Assembly (NCBI RefSeq): GCF_042686175.1
Contig: NZ_JBHUOR010000130.1
Span: 1-42,195 of the forward strand
DNA: 42,195 nucleotides
From: Kurthia populi
GTDB lineage: Bacteria; Bacillota; Bacilli; Bacillales_A; Planococcaceae
Reading direction: 5' to 3'
The notes under the pieces: generated by a model
Told to the model about the DNA's origin: nothing
What the model saw: the letters and a program-made list of their open reading frames with translations, nothing else
Databases searched by the model: none
Shown here: piece by piece, positions 23,764 through 31,345 of the stretch
Layout: the number at the start of each line of letters is the position of its first letter
Numbering within the stretch: the first letter of the stretch is position 1
Position numbers and translations under genes: made by a program

Positions 23764-25810
23764 TATTGATACTTTAAAAAGTACCGATAACGCTACACAA
23801 GTTGAATTAGCTGTATTAGACGAAGAACAGCAACGTATTGATTTATCACAATTCACGACAATCGCTGTACAAATCGGCTCTAACGGCTCACTTTATTCAA
23901 CTGAAACACCTATTATAAATGAAGAAATGAATATATTTTCGTTCACACTATCAAGTGAATTGCCAGCCGGTACTTATAGCATTCAAGTCAATTTAACAAC
24001 AGCAGATAATAAGCTACACATTGCCCCAAATGCCGGTACACAACGATTACTAATTGAAAAGTCGTTTAATGAAGTTGGGGAAACCATTCCGATTATCAGT
24101 ATCAAGTCATTATTAGATGATATGGCTGAAACGTTAGTTATTGCAAAAGATGCTAAAACGGTAGCAGATGAAGCGAAAACTCATGTAACACAAGCTGTTG
24201 AAGCATCTGAAAACGCCGTATCACAAGTTGAAAGTGCAGTAGCAAATGCAAATCAAGCTGTGCAATCTTCCACAGATGCAGTAGCAGTAGCAAATGAAGC
24301 GAAAAATGTAGCACAGACTGCAACTGCTGCATCAAGTGAAGCTATGACACAAGCAGACGGTGCTAAAGCATTGTCTACGCAAGCAACTAATGATGCAACG
24401 AAGGCAAAAACTGATGCCAGTAATGCCTTATCGACAGCAAATAGTGCGAAATCAACTGCTGAAAGTGTGGAAATTCGATTTAATGAATTAACCGAAGGCA
24501 ATACAAATGATGAAGTAATTCAATCCCGTACAGATGAAGAGAACGTACAACACGATACATTGAAAGCGCGTATTGATAGTGAAGCGACTAAACGTGCAAT
24601 TGGCGATGCAAGCGCACTACAATCTGCTAAAGATTATACAGACGGTAAAGTTGGAAACATTGATTTATCGGCGCTATCAACAAAAGAAGAAACTGCTACA
24701 GCTGTACAAAGTGCGAAAGATTACGCGGATATGAAAGATGTTGACACGTTACAAAGCGCCAGAGATTATACCAATGCAGAAATCTCGAAAATTCCACCAG
24801 TTGATTTAAGTGGATATTCTACTACAGAACAAGTTGAAGCTAAAGATGCTGAAATATTACAGCAAGCAAAGCAATACACGGACAATCATGTTCCAGTGAT
24901 TGATACAAGTGGCTTTGCAACAAAAGAATCGGTTGCCGATGTAAGCAACAATCTTGTTCTACATCAAGCAGATTTAGTTACTCACGGAGTTTATGGTGTA
25001 GCTAGTGGGACAAATGCTCTTACAATGACCATTAGCAATGTGTCTGCTTATGTTGAAGGTATGTTAGTTGCATTTAAAAACACAACAGAAAGCAATGGTG
25101 CAACTACATTAAACATCAACAATCTCGGTGCTAAAGCTATTGTAAAAGCTAACGGTACAGCAGTAAATAACTTAAAAGCTAATGCGATTTATCAAGTGCG
25201 ATACAATGGCGTAAATTTTATCTTACAGGGTGAAGGTGGTTCTGGTAATGCAATTGCATCTGACCTTCTCTCTGGTAAAACAGCAAGTACTGATGCAGGA
25301 GATATTGTGGGTACGATTCCAAGTAAGACTACTCAAACTTATACACCAGGAACAACAAATCAAATAATTACAAGCGGTCAATATTTAAGTGGCACTCAAA
25401 CAATTTTAGGTGATCCAGATTTAATTTCTGCTAATATTTTGAGTGGTAAAAATATTTTTGGAGTTGTTGGTTCGCTCGTGCAAGGTAAAAGGTGGGCAAG
25501 TGGAACAGCTACTTCTTCATCTGGGTCCAGCTCAGTCGGAACATCCAATGGTACAGAGAGTATGAGTACTTTAAGTGTAAACGGTCTATCATTACCATTC
25601 ACACCAAGTATAATTATTGCAATAGAATCAACAGGTGTTAGCTATCCGGCGATTTACAATTCAAAACCACTTATTAACTGGAGTACTGAAAATTATTACT
25701 TATATTCGAAAAATTTCATCAAATCGCCTTACTTTACTGTAAATTCAGGTGGTTTTTCTTTACCCGTATCTACAGGGGATAAAGTTTACCAATGGATAGC
25801 GATTGAATAG
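23741..25810 (+). CDS. baseplate upper protein (BppU-like)/receptor-binding fibre
   Basis: A 689-residue fibre. Residues 1-125 have the BppU N-terminal beta domain pattern (VNDIDTLKSTDNATQVELAV, AGTYSIQVNLTTADNKLHIA, ISIKSLLDDMAETL). Residues about 130-260 are an Ala-rich trimeric coil (AKTVADEAKTHVTQAVEASE...). Then come repeats of the type SAKDYTDGK / SAKDYADMK / SARDYTNAE / QAKQYTDNH (about 300-385), which are fibre-spacing units, and a C-terminal beta region with LLSGKTASTDAGDIVGTIPS and NILSGKNIFGVVGSLV repeats ending in an aromatic-rich tip. The tip (after about residue 590) is the best candidate for host recognition. The start uses GAGGTAA. Confidence 0.82.
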   Translation: MKLLLVNDIDTLKSTDNATQVELAVLDEEQQRIDLSQFTTIAVQIGSNGSLYSTETPIINEEMNIFSFTLSSELPAGTYSIQVNLTTADNKLHIAPNAGTQRLLIEKSFNEVGETIPIISIKSLLDDMAETLVIAKDAKTVADEAKTHVTQAVEASENAVSQVESAVANANQAVQSSTDAVAVANEAKNVAQTATAASSEAMTQADGAKALSTQATNDATKAKTDASNALSTANSAKSTAESVEIRFNELTEGNTNDEVIQSRTDEENVQHDTLKARIDSEATKRAIGDASALQSAKDYTDGKVGNIDLSALSTKEETATAVQSAKDYADMKDVDTLQSARDYTNAEISKIPPVDLSGYSTTEQVEAKDAEILQQAKQYTDNHVPVIDTSGFATKESVADVSNNLVLHQADLVTHGVYGVASGTNALTMTISNVSAYVEGMLVAFKNTTESNGATTLNINNLGAKAIVKANGTAVNNLKANAIYQVRYNGVNFILQGEGGSGNAIASDLLSGKTASTDAGDIVGTIPSKTTQTYTPGTTNQIITSGQYLSGTQTILGDPDLISANILSGKNIFGVVGSLVQGKRWASGTATSSSGSSSVGTSNGTESMSTLSVNGLSLPFTPSIIIAIESTGVSYPAIYNSKPLINWSTENYYLYSKNFIKSPYFTVNSGGFSLPVSTGDKVYQWIAIE

Positions 25811-25821
25811 GAGGACTTAAA

Positions 25822-26109
25822 ATGAGTACATTAATCATTCACGACAACGAAGGTTATATTATATCTACCAGAAATGGAGAACCTGCACCAAGAGAACCGA
25901 TAGGAGTTCCTTTTATATGGGTAGATATTCCGGAAGGTAAGCAGCTGAAAATAACTGATGGAATCGGTGTAGATGTATCAGTAACACCTCATCAAGTAAT
26001 TTTAGAAGATATTCCACCAAGCGAAATGGAATTACTAAAAACCGAAAATCAACAAATCAAACAGAGCATGGCTGAATTAGCCGAATTAATTTTAGGAGGA
26101 ATGCAATAA
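25822..26109 (+). CDS. small protein downstream of the receptor-binding fibre
   Basis: Ninety-five residues behind AGGAGG. A strand-rich first half (MSTLIIHDNEGYIISTRNGE, PIGVPFIWVDIPEGKQLKIT) and a short coiled C-terminus (SEMELLKTENQQIKQSMAEL). Proteins of this plan often follow the fibre gene in Bacillales and Listeria phages; function unknown. The stop overlaps the next ATG (TAATG). Confidence 0.65.
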   Translation: MSTLIIHDNEGYIISTRNGEPAPREPIGVPFIWVDIPEGKQLKITDGIGVDVSVTPHQVILEDIPPSEMELLKTENQQIKQSMAELAELILGGMQ

Positions 26110-26267
26110 TGGTTATTATTTATGCAGATTTAGTAGAGTTAGGAATCAGAACAGTAAGTGAAGAAAAATCAAAAGAAACAGGCGTTATCTTAGTGCCGAC
26201 ATTATATCGCGATAAAGTAGTTGCAGAGCTAGAACGTCGTGGCACATACGAAGGAATTTACGCTTAA
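26109..26267 (+). CDS. XkdX-position small protein
   Basis: A 52-residue frame starting at the ATG that shares a base with the preceding stop, behind AGGAGG (26096-26101). The product begins MVIIYADLVELGIRTVSEEK and ends RGTYEGIYA. The gene lies between the fibre genes and the holin, as XkdX-type mini proteins do in Bacillus phages, but it lacks a clear XkdX sequence pattern. A terminator follows directly. Confidence 0.7.
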   Translation: MVIIYADLVELGIRTVSEEKSKETGVILVPTLYRDKVVAELERRGTYEGIYA

Positions 26268-26271
26268 TCAT

Positions 26272-26294
26272 CGCACCTTATAGGGTGTTTTTAT
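26272..26294 (+). terminator. weak intrinsic terminator
   Basis: CACCT-TATA-GGGTG (26275-26288), a 5-bp stem with a terminal wobble pair, followed by TTTTTATTTT. It separates the structural genes from the lysis cassette, so it may act as an attenuator. Confidence 0.6.
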
Positions 26295-26325
26295 TTTGGT
26301 CAAAATGAAGAAAAGTAGGTGTCAC

Positions 26326-26595
26326 ATGGCAGAAGAAAAAACAGTCATGCTAGAGGTTTTCGAGAAACTAGGAAGTCTGGATGCAAAGTTAGATAACATC
26401 AATCAATTACGTAATACTGCGCAACGTGCTGAAACAAAAGCCGATTTAGCGCAAGACATTGCAGAAGAAGCAAGAGCAAGTTCAAAAAGCGCTCATCATC
26501 GTATTGATCGCCATGACAAAATCGTTTTCTGGGCAGGTACATCCATCATCGGTTCAGTCATTGTAGCGATTATGGCGATCGTCTTAGGTCAATAA
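26326..26595 (+). CDS. XhlA-like membrane-anchored protein of the lysis cassette
   Basis: An 89-residue protein. The first two thirds are a heptad coil (MLEVFEKLGSLDAKLDNINQ...AQDIAEEARASSKSAHHRID); the last 22 residues (VFWAGTSIIGSVIVAIMAIV) form one membrane span with a very short tail. This is the XhlA/haemolysin-like plan found next to holins in Bacillus phages, where it helps membrane damage at lysis. ATG 26326 is chosen (TAGGTG ahead) over the in-frame TTG at 26296, which would start inside the T-tract of the terminator. Confidence 0.82.
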   Translation: MAEEKTVMLEVFEKLGSLDAKLDNINQLRNTAQRAETKADLAQDIAEEARASSKSAHHRIDRHDKIVFWAGTSIIGSVIVAIMAIVLGQ

Positions 26596-26608
26596 AAAGG
26601 AGGAAATT

Positions 26609-26872
26609 ATGAATACAGAAAAACTAAAAGAATACATTGCTTTATTCGGAGGATTGCTTGGAGCAGTCCTTTTATTTTTGCAGACATTAGGGTTTGAATT
26701 TGCATGGTTTACAGATAAGTCAATTGAAGCATTTACGAATGCGTTACTCGCTGCAGTGCCATTTATCTTGATTATCTATGGCGTGTGGAAGAACACGTAT
26801 GTTGTAACGAAAAAAGCAAAAGAACATAAGCAAGTGATTGAGGAACACGAGAAGAAAAAGGAGGAAGCATAA
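26609..26872 (+). CDS. holin, phi-LC3/class II type
   Basis: Eighty-seven residues behind AAAAGGAGG. Two membrane spans (YIALFGGLLGAVLLFLQTLG, about 9-28, and NALLAAVPFILIIYGVWKN, about 43-61) and a charged C-terminal tail (KEHKQVIEEHEKKKEEA) give the class II holin layout. It lies immediately before the endolysin, with which it overlaps by one base (TAATG). It makes the membrane hole that releases the amidase. Confidence 0.88.
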   Translation: MNTEKLKEYIALFGGLLGAVLLFLQTLGFEFAWFTDKSIEAFTNALLAAVPFILIIYGVWKNTYVVTKKAKEHKQVIEEHEKKKEEA

Positions 26873-27834
26873 TGTCACAAATTAAAAATAATTATGTAGT
26901 TGTGAATCAATTTAGCCGACCAGGGTTAAAGCGTTCAGTTACGAAAGGTATCATCGTCCATTACACAGCAAATCCTGGGGCATCAGCTGCCAATCATGCA
27001 TCATTTTTTGATGGCAAAGATGGAGGCGGTAGTCGCTATGCAAGTGCTCATTTATTTGTAGATGCCAAAGAAGCGTTATGTATTGTGCCATTGAATGAGC
27101 TCACTTATCAAGCAAACGATGTACAAAAATATGTGAAAGGAAAGGCTTATCGAGGTGCTGCAGCTGAACTTGGCCAAAATGCTAACTGGACAACAGTAGG
27201 TGTTGAAATGTGCCTAGAAAAGAATGGTTCAATCTCAACAGAGACATTTAATCGCACAGTAGATGTAGTCGTAGAATTATGTAAAAAATATGGTTTGAAT
27301 CAACATGATTTATATCGTCACTACGATGTAACAGCCAAGAATTGTCCGGCACCATTTGTTGCACGTCCGAGCGATTGGACACGTTTTAAAAACGAAGTGG
27401 CGCGTAAATTGAAAGGTGATACAACAAGCGATAAATTTTATACGTACACGCCAAATCGTGTCGTGACATTACGAGAAATCGGTTTGTATGAAGATGTTAC
27501 GTTGAAGAAAACGATTAAACGTTATCCAGAAGGTACGCGACTCACGATTACTGGTATCGAGTACGATGGGAAAACGCCACGCTTGAAAACAGCAAAAGGC
27601 TACATCACTGCAAACAAGAAGAATGTAAAAGGCTATCACACATCAATTGGCACAATCAAAGTACTTGTGAACGACTTGAATTACTACGATACAGCACGTT
27701 GGACGAATCCAAATGGACAAGTAAACAAAGGTGAAGTATTCACTGTTGTTAAAAAAGTTGGCAATATGTATCTATTAAAAAGTGGTTTATATATTACAGC
27801 ATCTTCTAAATACGTAAAATTTACTGCGCATTAG
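26872..27834 (+). CDS. endolysin: N-acetylmuramoyl-L-alanine amidase (Amidase_2)
   Basis: The 320-residue lysin has an Amidase_2 domain at residues about 5-180: IIVHYTANPG (first zinc His), YASAHLFVD (active-site strand), VGVEMCLEKNG and HYDVTAKNCPAPF (zinc His and Cys). Residues about 190-320 hold two SH3-like or similar wall-binding units (VTLREIGLYEDVTLKKTIKR; KVLVNDLNYYDTARWTNPNG), each ending in YITANKK or YITASSK. No signal peptide, so export depends on the holin. It cuts the amide between MurNAc and L-Ala. GGAGGAAGC stands before ATG. Confidence 0.93.
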   Translation: MSQIKNNYVVVNQFSRPGLKRSVTKGIIVHYTANPGASAANHASFFDGKDGGGSRYASAHLFVDAKEALCIVPLNELTYQANDVQKYVKGKAYRGAAAELGQNANWTTVGVEMCLEKNGSISTETFNRTVDVVVELCKKYGLNQHDLYRHYDVTAKNCPAPFVARPSDWTRFKNEVARKLKGDTTSDKFYTYTPNRVVTLREIGLYEDVTLKKTIKRYPEGTRLTITGIEYDGKTPRLKTAKGYITANKKNVKGYHTSIGTIKVLVNDLNYYDTARWTNPNGQVNKGEVFTVVKKVGNMYLLKSGLYITASSKYVKFTAH

Positions 27835-27843
27835 TTAAATAAG

Positions 27844-27892
27844 AAAGCCCCGTATCTTCCACAGTCATGTAGAAGGTATGGGGCTTTTTTTA
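27844..27892 (+). terminator. strong terminator of the late operon
   Basis: AAAGCCCCGTATCTTC (27844-27859) pairs over 16 bp, including two G-U pairs, with GAAGGTATGGGGCTTT (27872-27887), followed by TTTTTATTT. It ends the late transcript after the endolysin. Its loop begins with one of the TGTGGAAG-type octamers (CTTCCACA). Confidence 0.93.
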
Positions 27893-27989
27893 TTTCTAGA
27901 AATAATAATCAAATAGAACTATTATTTTGTTCTATTTCGGGTTAAAATAATTATAAATAATTGAAAATGTGTTCAGTTATTTCATGTTT

Positions 27990-28013
27990 AGCCATCTATA
28001 TGATGGCTTTTTA
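27990..28013 (+). terminator. second late terminator
   Basis: AGCCATC-TATAT-GATGGCT followed by TTTTTATTT: a 7-bp perfect stem about 100 bases after the first terminator. It probably catches read-through before the convergent gene. Confidence 0.8.
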
Positions 28014-28021
28014 TTTGCACA

Positions 28022-28047
28022 AAAAAAGACTGCCCAGTGGCAGCCGT
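28022..28047 (-). terminator. minus-strand terminator of the membrane-protein gene
   Basis: On the minus strand GGCTGCC-ACTG-GGCAGTC is followed by seven T's. It lies just past the stop codon of the minus-strand gene at 28052-28702, so that gene is a single transcription unit. Confidence 0.85.
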
Positions 28048-28051
28048 TATC

Positions 28052-28702
28052 TTATTTGATTGATTGTAAAGATTTATTCATTTGATATTCGTTCGATTCT
28101 ACAAACTGGCTATTAGGCTTTTCAGCACCACGATATACATATTTTTGAACTTGCCAGTAATCAAACGCAAATTCTTTCATATCTTCAGAAGAATTTTTTT
28201 CTACTACAGATGATTTGAAAATTTGCGTTAAATATTCTTTCTCACTTATATCTAAATAATTTCCACTCTGATATTTTTTAATAATATCCTCAGCAAATCC
28301 TTCAATCTCTTTTTCGGATGCTGGATAAGTAGATACAAATTCTTCTACTGCATCGAATTTTTCCGTTGGGGTTTTATCTGTTTTAACAATATTGTTAATT
28401 TCTTTTTTCCAGTCAACAGAAGTAACTTCATTTTTTTTCTCTTGTTTAATATTTTCATCGCTTGTTTTTTCTATTGATTTTTCTTGTTTTACTTCAGTTT
28501 TCTCGTTTGTAGAATTATTATCATCTGGTGATGAAGCTATTGATACACCTATAAGAATGATAAAAGCAACTATTGCTATGAGAAAATATCTTTTGGTAAC
28601 TTTGTTCTTTTTCTTTCTCAATAAACTTAAAATTAATGTTATTGAGCCTAAAAGTAATGATATGACTATAGCTAATACTAAAATTATAATTAAAAAACTC
28701 AA
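28052..28702 (-). CDS. accessory membrane protein (possible lysogenic-conversion gene)
   Basis: Not recognised. With a TTG start at 28702, behind AAAGGTGGGG, the protein has 216 residues; the longer open frame lacks a ribosome site. Two membrane spans (SFLIIILVLAIVISLLLGSI, about 2-25, and YFLIAIVAFIILIGVSIAS, about 39-57) are followed by a Glu/Lys-rich linker and a soluble helical domain (about 95-216) outside the cell or in the cytoplasm. It faces against the late operon, has its own terminator and is very AT-rich: the features of a 'moron' expressed in the lysogen. Superinfection exclusion or surface modification is possible but unproved. Confidence 0.65.
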   Translation of the reverse strand: MSFLIIILVLAIVISLLLGSITLILSLLRKKKNKVTKRYFLIAIVAFIILIGVSIASSPDDNNSTNEKTEVKQEKSIEKTSDENIKQEKKNEVTSVDWKKEINNIVKTDKTPTEKFDAVEEFVSTYPASEKEIEGFAEDIIKKYQSGNYLDISEKEYLTQIFKSSVVEKNSSEDMKEFAFDYWQVQKYVYRGAEKPNSQFVESNEYQMNKSLQSIK

Positions 28703-29062
28703 AATAACCCCACCTTTTCCATATGTTGTACTTATTAAATTTACACTATTTTTAATAAAAAAACAGTATTTTATACACATTTAAAAATGTCTTTTTCTAT
28801 AAATACATATAGACATTAATGTCTATATAGAAAAATGTCCAAATGTTTTTTGATAGGTTAATTTAAGTAAACGCAGTTATATCGGTGATTAATAGAAGTT
28901 TTATAAGTTATCTTTTCTTCCACAAACTCATGGAATAGTCGTGTGGACGATAAGCTATTGCATGTACTGATAAGACGGGGTTATGAGTAATAGCAAATAC
29001 AGGAAATTTACTATTGTATATTTATGGGAATTAAATTACATTTAGAAAAAGGAGTGATAAAC
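28703..29062. other. gap holding repeats and probable promoters
   Basis: Apart from the repeat cluster at 28784-28850, I see a hairpin GCTATT (28954-28959)/AATAGC (28989-28994), two TGTGGA(A/C)G-type octamers close together (about 28918 and 28941), and an AT-rich stretch with AAAAAGGAGTG before the next ATG. The promoter of the minus-strand membrane-protein gene must also lie here. No gene is visible. Confidence 0.5.
28784..28850. repeat. dispersed AGACATTT-type repeat cluster 3
   Basis: It contains a perfect 20-base palindrome, TATAGACATTAATGTCTATA (28808-28827), then TATAGAAAAATGTCCAAATG from 28824, and AAAATGTC at the left edge. The last part matches 32394-32414 (TATAGAAAAATGTACAAATG) and 2040-2055. 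It lies upstream of the accessory membrane protein. Confidence 0.75.
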
Positions 29063-29311
29063 ATGAATCGTCAAACATTACTAAAGCATGACAATTACAT
29101 CATTGTGCAGCACTCACACTATCCAGCTATGAAAATCTATCGCAAGAAATCTCTCACTACTTATCACATTCAAAAACTTTTAGCGTATCAAAAAGCATTT
29201 GATTTAACGGATATGTTCTTGCGTGACTTCAAAATAAAAACGGTTACTGTTAAGCAACCGCAAGTAGTGCGCTACGCACTATTATTAAAATCCGTAAATA
29301 AAACGCTTTGA
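29063..29311 (+). CDS. small hypothetical protein
   Basis: Eighty-two residues, starting at ATG 29063 with AAAAAGGAGTG ahead. It begins MNRQTLLKHDNYIIVQHSHY and is basic and hydrophobic without a clear membrane span (pI high by composition). Not recognised. Its 3' end overlaps by 27 bases the 3' end of the convergent nuclease-like gene, so the two are probably not highly expressed together. Confidence 0.55.
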   Translation: MNRQTLLKHDNYIIVQHSHYPAMKIYRKKSLTTYHIQKLLAYQKAFDLTDMFLRDFKIKTVTVKQPQVVRYALLLKSVNKTL

Positions 29312-30592
29312 TAATGTGCGATTAATCAAATCACATACAACAATATAATCGTTGCACTGATGATTTAATTCGTCGTGCTCGATTATTTGTACAGAATTAG
29401 CATACGTTTCTAAATAACCGACGTTTTCATATTTTTCAGATGTATACGTAGCTAAAAAATAAAATTCATCGCACCAGTTAAGGTACTGTTTCCATTTTTT
29501 ATCACGTTTGTAATCTTCCAAACTTGCTTTCACTTCAATAATTATCACATGTCCATTTTTATAACCAATTACATCTGCACGCTTTTTGTTAGGTAATGTT
29601 ATTTCACTGCATGCCACATAACCTTGTGTGTATAGCCACCTAAGTGCCTGGTTCTGCAGCTCTTTATGTTTAAGTAGTTCACGGTCACTCAAACTATCAC
29701 TAATGACTGCATGTTCGTTCCAAGACCGAATGTTAGATTTTTTTATTTTAGTGAGTTCGCGGATCATATCTTTCTTTTCTTCTTCAAAATCCAAAATGTA
29801 CGAAGTCTGTTCAGCAATTTGTGCATTTACTTCATCCATCGATAAAGCATATTTTCTAATAGCTTTATATTCATCATCTTGTGAAATTCCAAATAAATGA
29901 CTTCTATTCAATTCTTTTTGATAGTCCCATTCAATTGCGCCACCATTTTTAATGCGAATAGATAGCATATCGACAAATGATTCAAGCGAATTTATAAGCC
30001 ATATATAATCATTTAATTCGATTACGCCTTCTTTTTTAAGTTGCTTATTAAAATTACTATCTAATCTACGCCTTAATGCGTACCCTTCGCGAAAAGGCAC
30101 TACGTATTTAAACAATAGTTTCTCAATGGCTTTAGGATATTGCTTGGGTAGATTCATAAACTCTCGTAGACGCTCGTATTGCTTTTCTAAGCATTTTAAC
30201 TCTTCTTTGATTTGCACTTCTTGTTGTTCTATATATTCAAAGCGTTGTTGTTGTTGGATAACAAGCTCGCTAATTCGTTTTTGTTTAGCTAAGTATGAAT
30301 CGACAAGCCTTTTTAAATCAGTACGTGAAGTTTTATCATCAACTTGCTCTAACACTTCATTAAGTCCTTTTTCATCCCCAGAATCTACTAGCGGCTTTAA
30401 CGCAAAAACGCTTTGGTTAAGTCGTTCAAACGCATTAAACGATGACGGTGATACGAGAGGGCGTACAATTTCTTGATAATTATATAATCGTTTCAAACGT
30501 TTCACTTGGTCCAATGACAAATTCATTTCTGCCGAAATCTCTGGAAGACTTACACCAGCCGCAAACATTTTAGTGATTTTGTTATCAATCAT
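29285..30592 (-). CDS. HTH - coiled coil - MmcB-like nuclease fusion
   Basis: ATG 30592 has GGAGGTG upstream and gives 435 residues. Residues 1-40 are an HTH (KMFAAGVSLPEISAEMNLSL DQ VKRLKRL type). Residues about 100-150 are a long coiled coil. The middle (to about 320) is helical and unassigned. The last 100 residues match a PD-(D/E)XK fold of the MmcB DNA-repair type: R-A-D340-V-I-G-Y, then I-I-I-E353-V-K355-A, and WKQYLNWCDEFYFLAT. All catalytic positions are present. In other bacteria MmcB-like proteins accompany DNA repair; a phage HTH fusion suggests targeted DNA cutting: competitor exclusion, recombination or plasmid maintenance. It is transcribed away from the rep-like gene. Confidence 0.7.
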   Translation of the reverse strand: MIDNKITKMFAAGVSLPEISAEMNLSLDQVKRLKRLYNYQEIVRPLVSPSSFNAFERLNQSVFALKPLVDSGDEKGLNEVLEQVDDKTSRTDLKRLVDSYLAKQKRISELVIQQQQRFEYIEQQEVQIKEELKCLEKQYERLREFMNLPKQYPKAIEKLLFKYVVPFREGYALRRRLDSNFNKQLKKEGVIELNDYIWLINSLESFVDMLSIRIKNGGAIEWDYQKELNRSHLFGISQDDEYKAIRKYALSMDEVNAQIAEQTSYILDFEEEKKDMIRELTKIKKSNIRSWNEHAVISDSLSDRELLKHKELQNQALRWLYTQGYVACSEITLPNKKRADVIGYKNGHVIIIEVKASLEDYKRDKKWKQYLNWCDEFYFLATYTSEKYENVGYLETYANSVQIIEHDELNHQCNDYIVVCDLINRTLSKRFIYGF

Positions 30593-30654
30593 ATTGACAC
30601 CTCCATTTTTCAACATTGTAATCGGTGCGCTGCACACTAGCAAATTTTAGACAA

Positions 30655-30679
30655 TAAAAAAGAGTCGCATATACGACTC
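30655..30679 (-). terminator. minus-strand terminator of the small XRE gene
   Basis: GAGTCG-TATATG-CGACTC on the minus strand followed by a T-run (30661 down to 30655). It lies just downstream of the XRE gene stop at 30690 and separates that gene from the nuclease-fusion gene. Confidence 0.85.
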
Positions 30680-30689
30680 AAACTATGTA

Positions 30690-30899
30690 TTAAAATTTAC
30701 GGCCGTTTGGCCAAGTAAATTTAACTTCAATTTCAGCATCGAAAGCTGCAGCAATCAGCATAAGTTCAGATTCTAAAAAATCTCCACGTTTTAATTTTCG
30801 TGACATCTGTGGTTGACTAAGATTAATCTTTTCTGCTAAATCTTTTGCAGTCATATCATTTTCAGCCAACAGTATTTTAATTTTTCTAGCTGTGTCCAT
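30690..30899 (-). CDS. small XRE/Cro-type HTH regulator
   Basis: Sixty-nine residues from ATG 30899, with AAAGGTGG upstream (the in-frame GTG at 30911 overlaps that site). It has a XRE domain: TARKIKILLAENDMTAKDLA, EKINLSQPQMSRKLKRGDF, ELMLIAAAFDAEIEVKF. It is monocistronic with its own terminator and sits beside the replication leader; a role as a local regulator of the accessory or replication genes is inferred from place only. Confidence 0.85.
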   Translation of the reverse strand: MDTARKIKILLAENDMTAKDLAEKINLSQPQMSRKLKRGDFLESELMLIAAAFDAEIEVKFTWPNGRKF

Positions 30900-31043
30900 T
30901 AGAATTGCCACCTTTTCGTTTTTTCGAATCGTAGCACTAAAATTTCATTTCAGACACAAAAAATGCGTAATATGAAATTATTATTCTTTAGATGAATTTA
31001 TAGAGTTTTTAGTCATAATATTACTGACTTTTTTTGTTAGCTG

Positions 31044-31072
31044 TTGCAAAATATATTTTTTTAGATTATTAT
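31044..31072 (+). promoter_or_regulatory. sigma-A promoter of the rep-like gene
   Basis: TTGCAA (31044-31049), 17-base spacer, TATTAT (31067-31072). Transcription would start near 31079 and give a leader of about 267 bases before the ATG at 31346, long enough to hold the antisense target and attenuator described below. Confidence 0.65.
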
Positions 31073-31093
31073 TAAAACAACTTAAAAATGAAC

Positions 31094-31201
31094 GCAAAAA
31101 AAGCAAGCGGTTGAGTATTCGCGCCAACGTCTACCCAACATGCTATATCGTACTAGAACTACGATACGCACTTTCACTTGCTTTTAATGCTTACTTAATT
31201 G
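31094..31201 (-). ncRNA. candidate antisense copy-control RNA (ctRNA)
   Basis: On the minus strand a promoter (31208-31236) leads into about 108 bases that fold as a three-way junction: closing stem AAAAGCAAG/CTTGCTTTT (31177-31185 with 31099-31107), hairpin TATCGTA-n7-TACGATA (31046+100 to 31166, i.e. 31146-31166) and hairpin GTTGGGT/ACTCAAC. It ends in CTTGCTTTTTTT (T7, 31102 down to 31096), a good intrinsic terminator. The RNA is fully complementary to the leader of the rep-like gene, as are the ctRNAs of pT181- and pIP501-type plasmids. There is no reading frame in it. Confidence 0.65.
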
Positions 31202-31207
31202 CTTATT

Positions 31208-31236
31208 ATGATAAATCATTTTAGGGGTTATTTCAA
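31208..31236 (-). promoter_or_regulatory. promoter of the antisense RNA
   Basis: On the minus strand: TTGAAA (31236-31231), a 17-base spacer, TATCAT (31213-31208). The expected start is near 31201, just before the structured RNA. Both boxes and the spacing are good for the vegetative sigma factor, so the RNA should be constitutive. Confidence 0.6.
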
Positions 31237-31278
31237 GTATTAAAAGCTAATTTACTTCTAAAAGTCTAACAAGACTCG

Positions 31279-31320
31279 AAGCGTGTGTATCGAAAAGTAA
31301 TCCGATACCACGCTTTTTTT
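31279..31320 (+). terminator. attenuator in the leader of the rep-like gene
   Basis: AAGCGTG-TG-TATCG (31279-31292) pairs with CGATA-C-CACGCTT (31303-31315), and T's run to 31320, only 26 bases before the ATG. An upstream segment CGATACGCAC (31162-31171) can pair over 10 bp (one G-U) with GTGTGTATCG (31283-31292) and so block the terminator. Because that upstream segment lies inside the antisense target, antisense binding would free the terminator. Confidence 0.75.
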
Positions 31321-31345
31321 CGTTCTCCAAAAGGAGAAATGGAAA

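Noticed and set aside
26109..26267. Confident naming of the small gene as XkdX
   Set aside because: Only its position fits; the expected aromatic/Tyr-rich XkdX pattern is not evident.
28392..28784. Plus-strand reading frame of 130 codons opposite the membrane-protein gene
   Set aside because: It lacks a ribosome site, has a low-complexity Phe/Ser-rich product and mirrors the better minus-strand gene, which has its own terminator.
31099..31185. A tRNA gene in the structured leader
   Set aside because: The three-way junction has no T-loop GTTCRA, no anticodon arm of the right size and no acceptor stem of seven pairs with CCA-like end.
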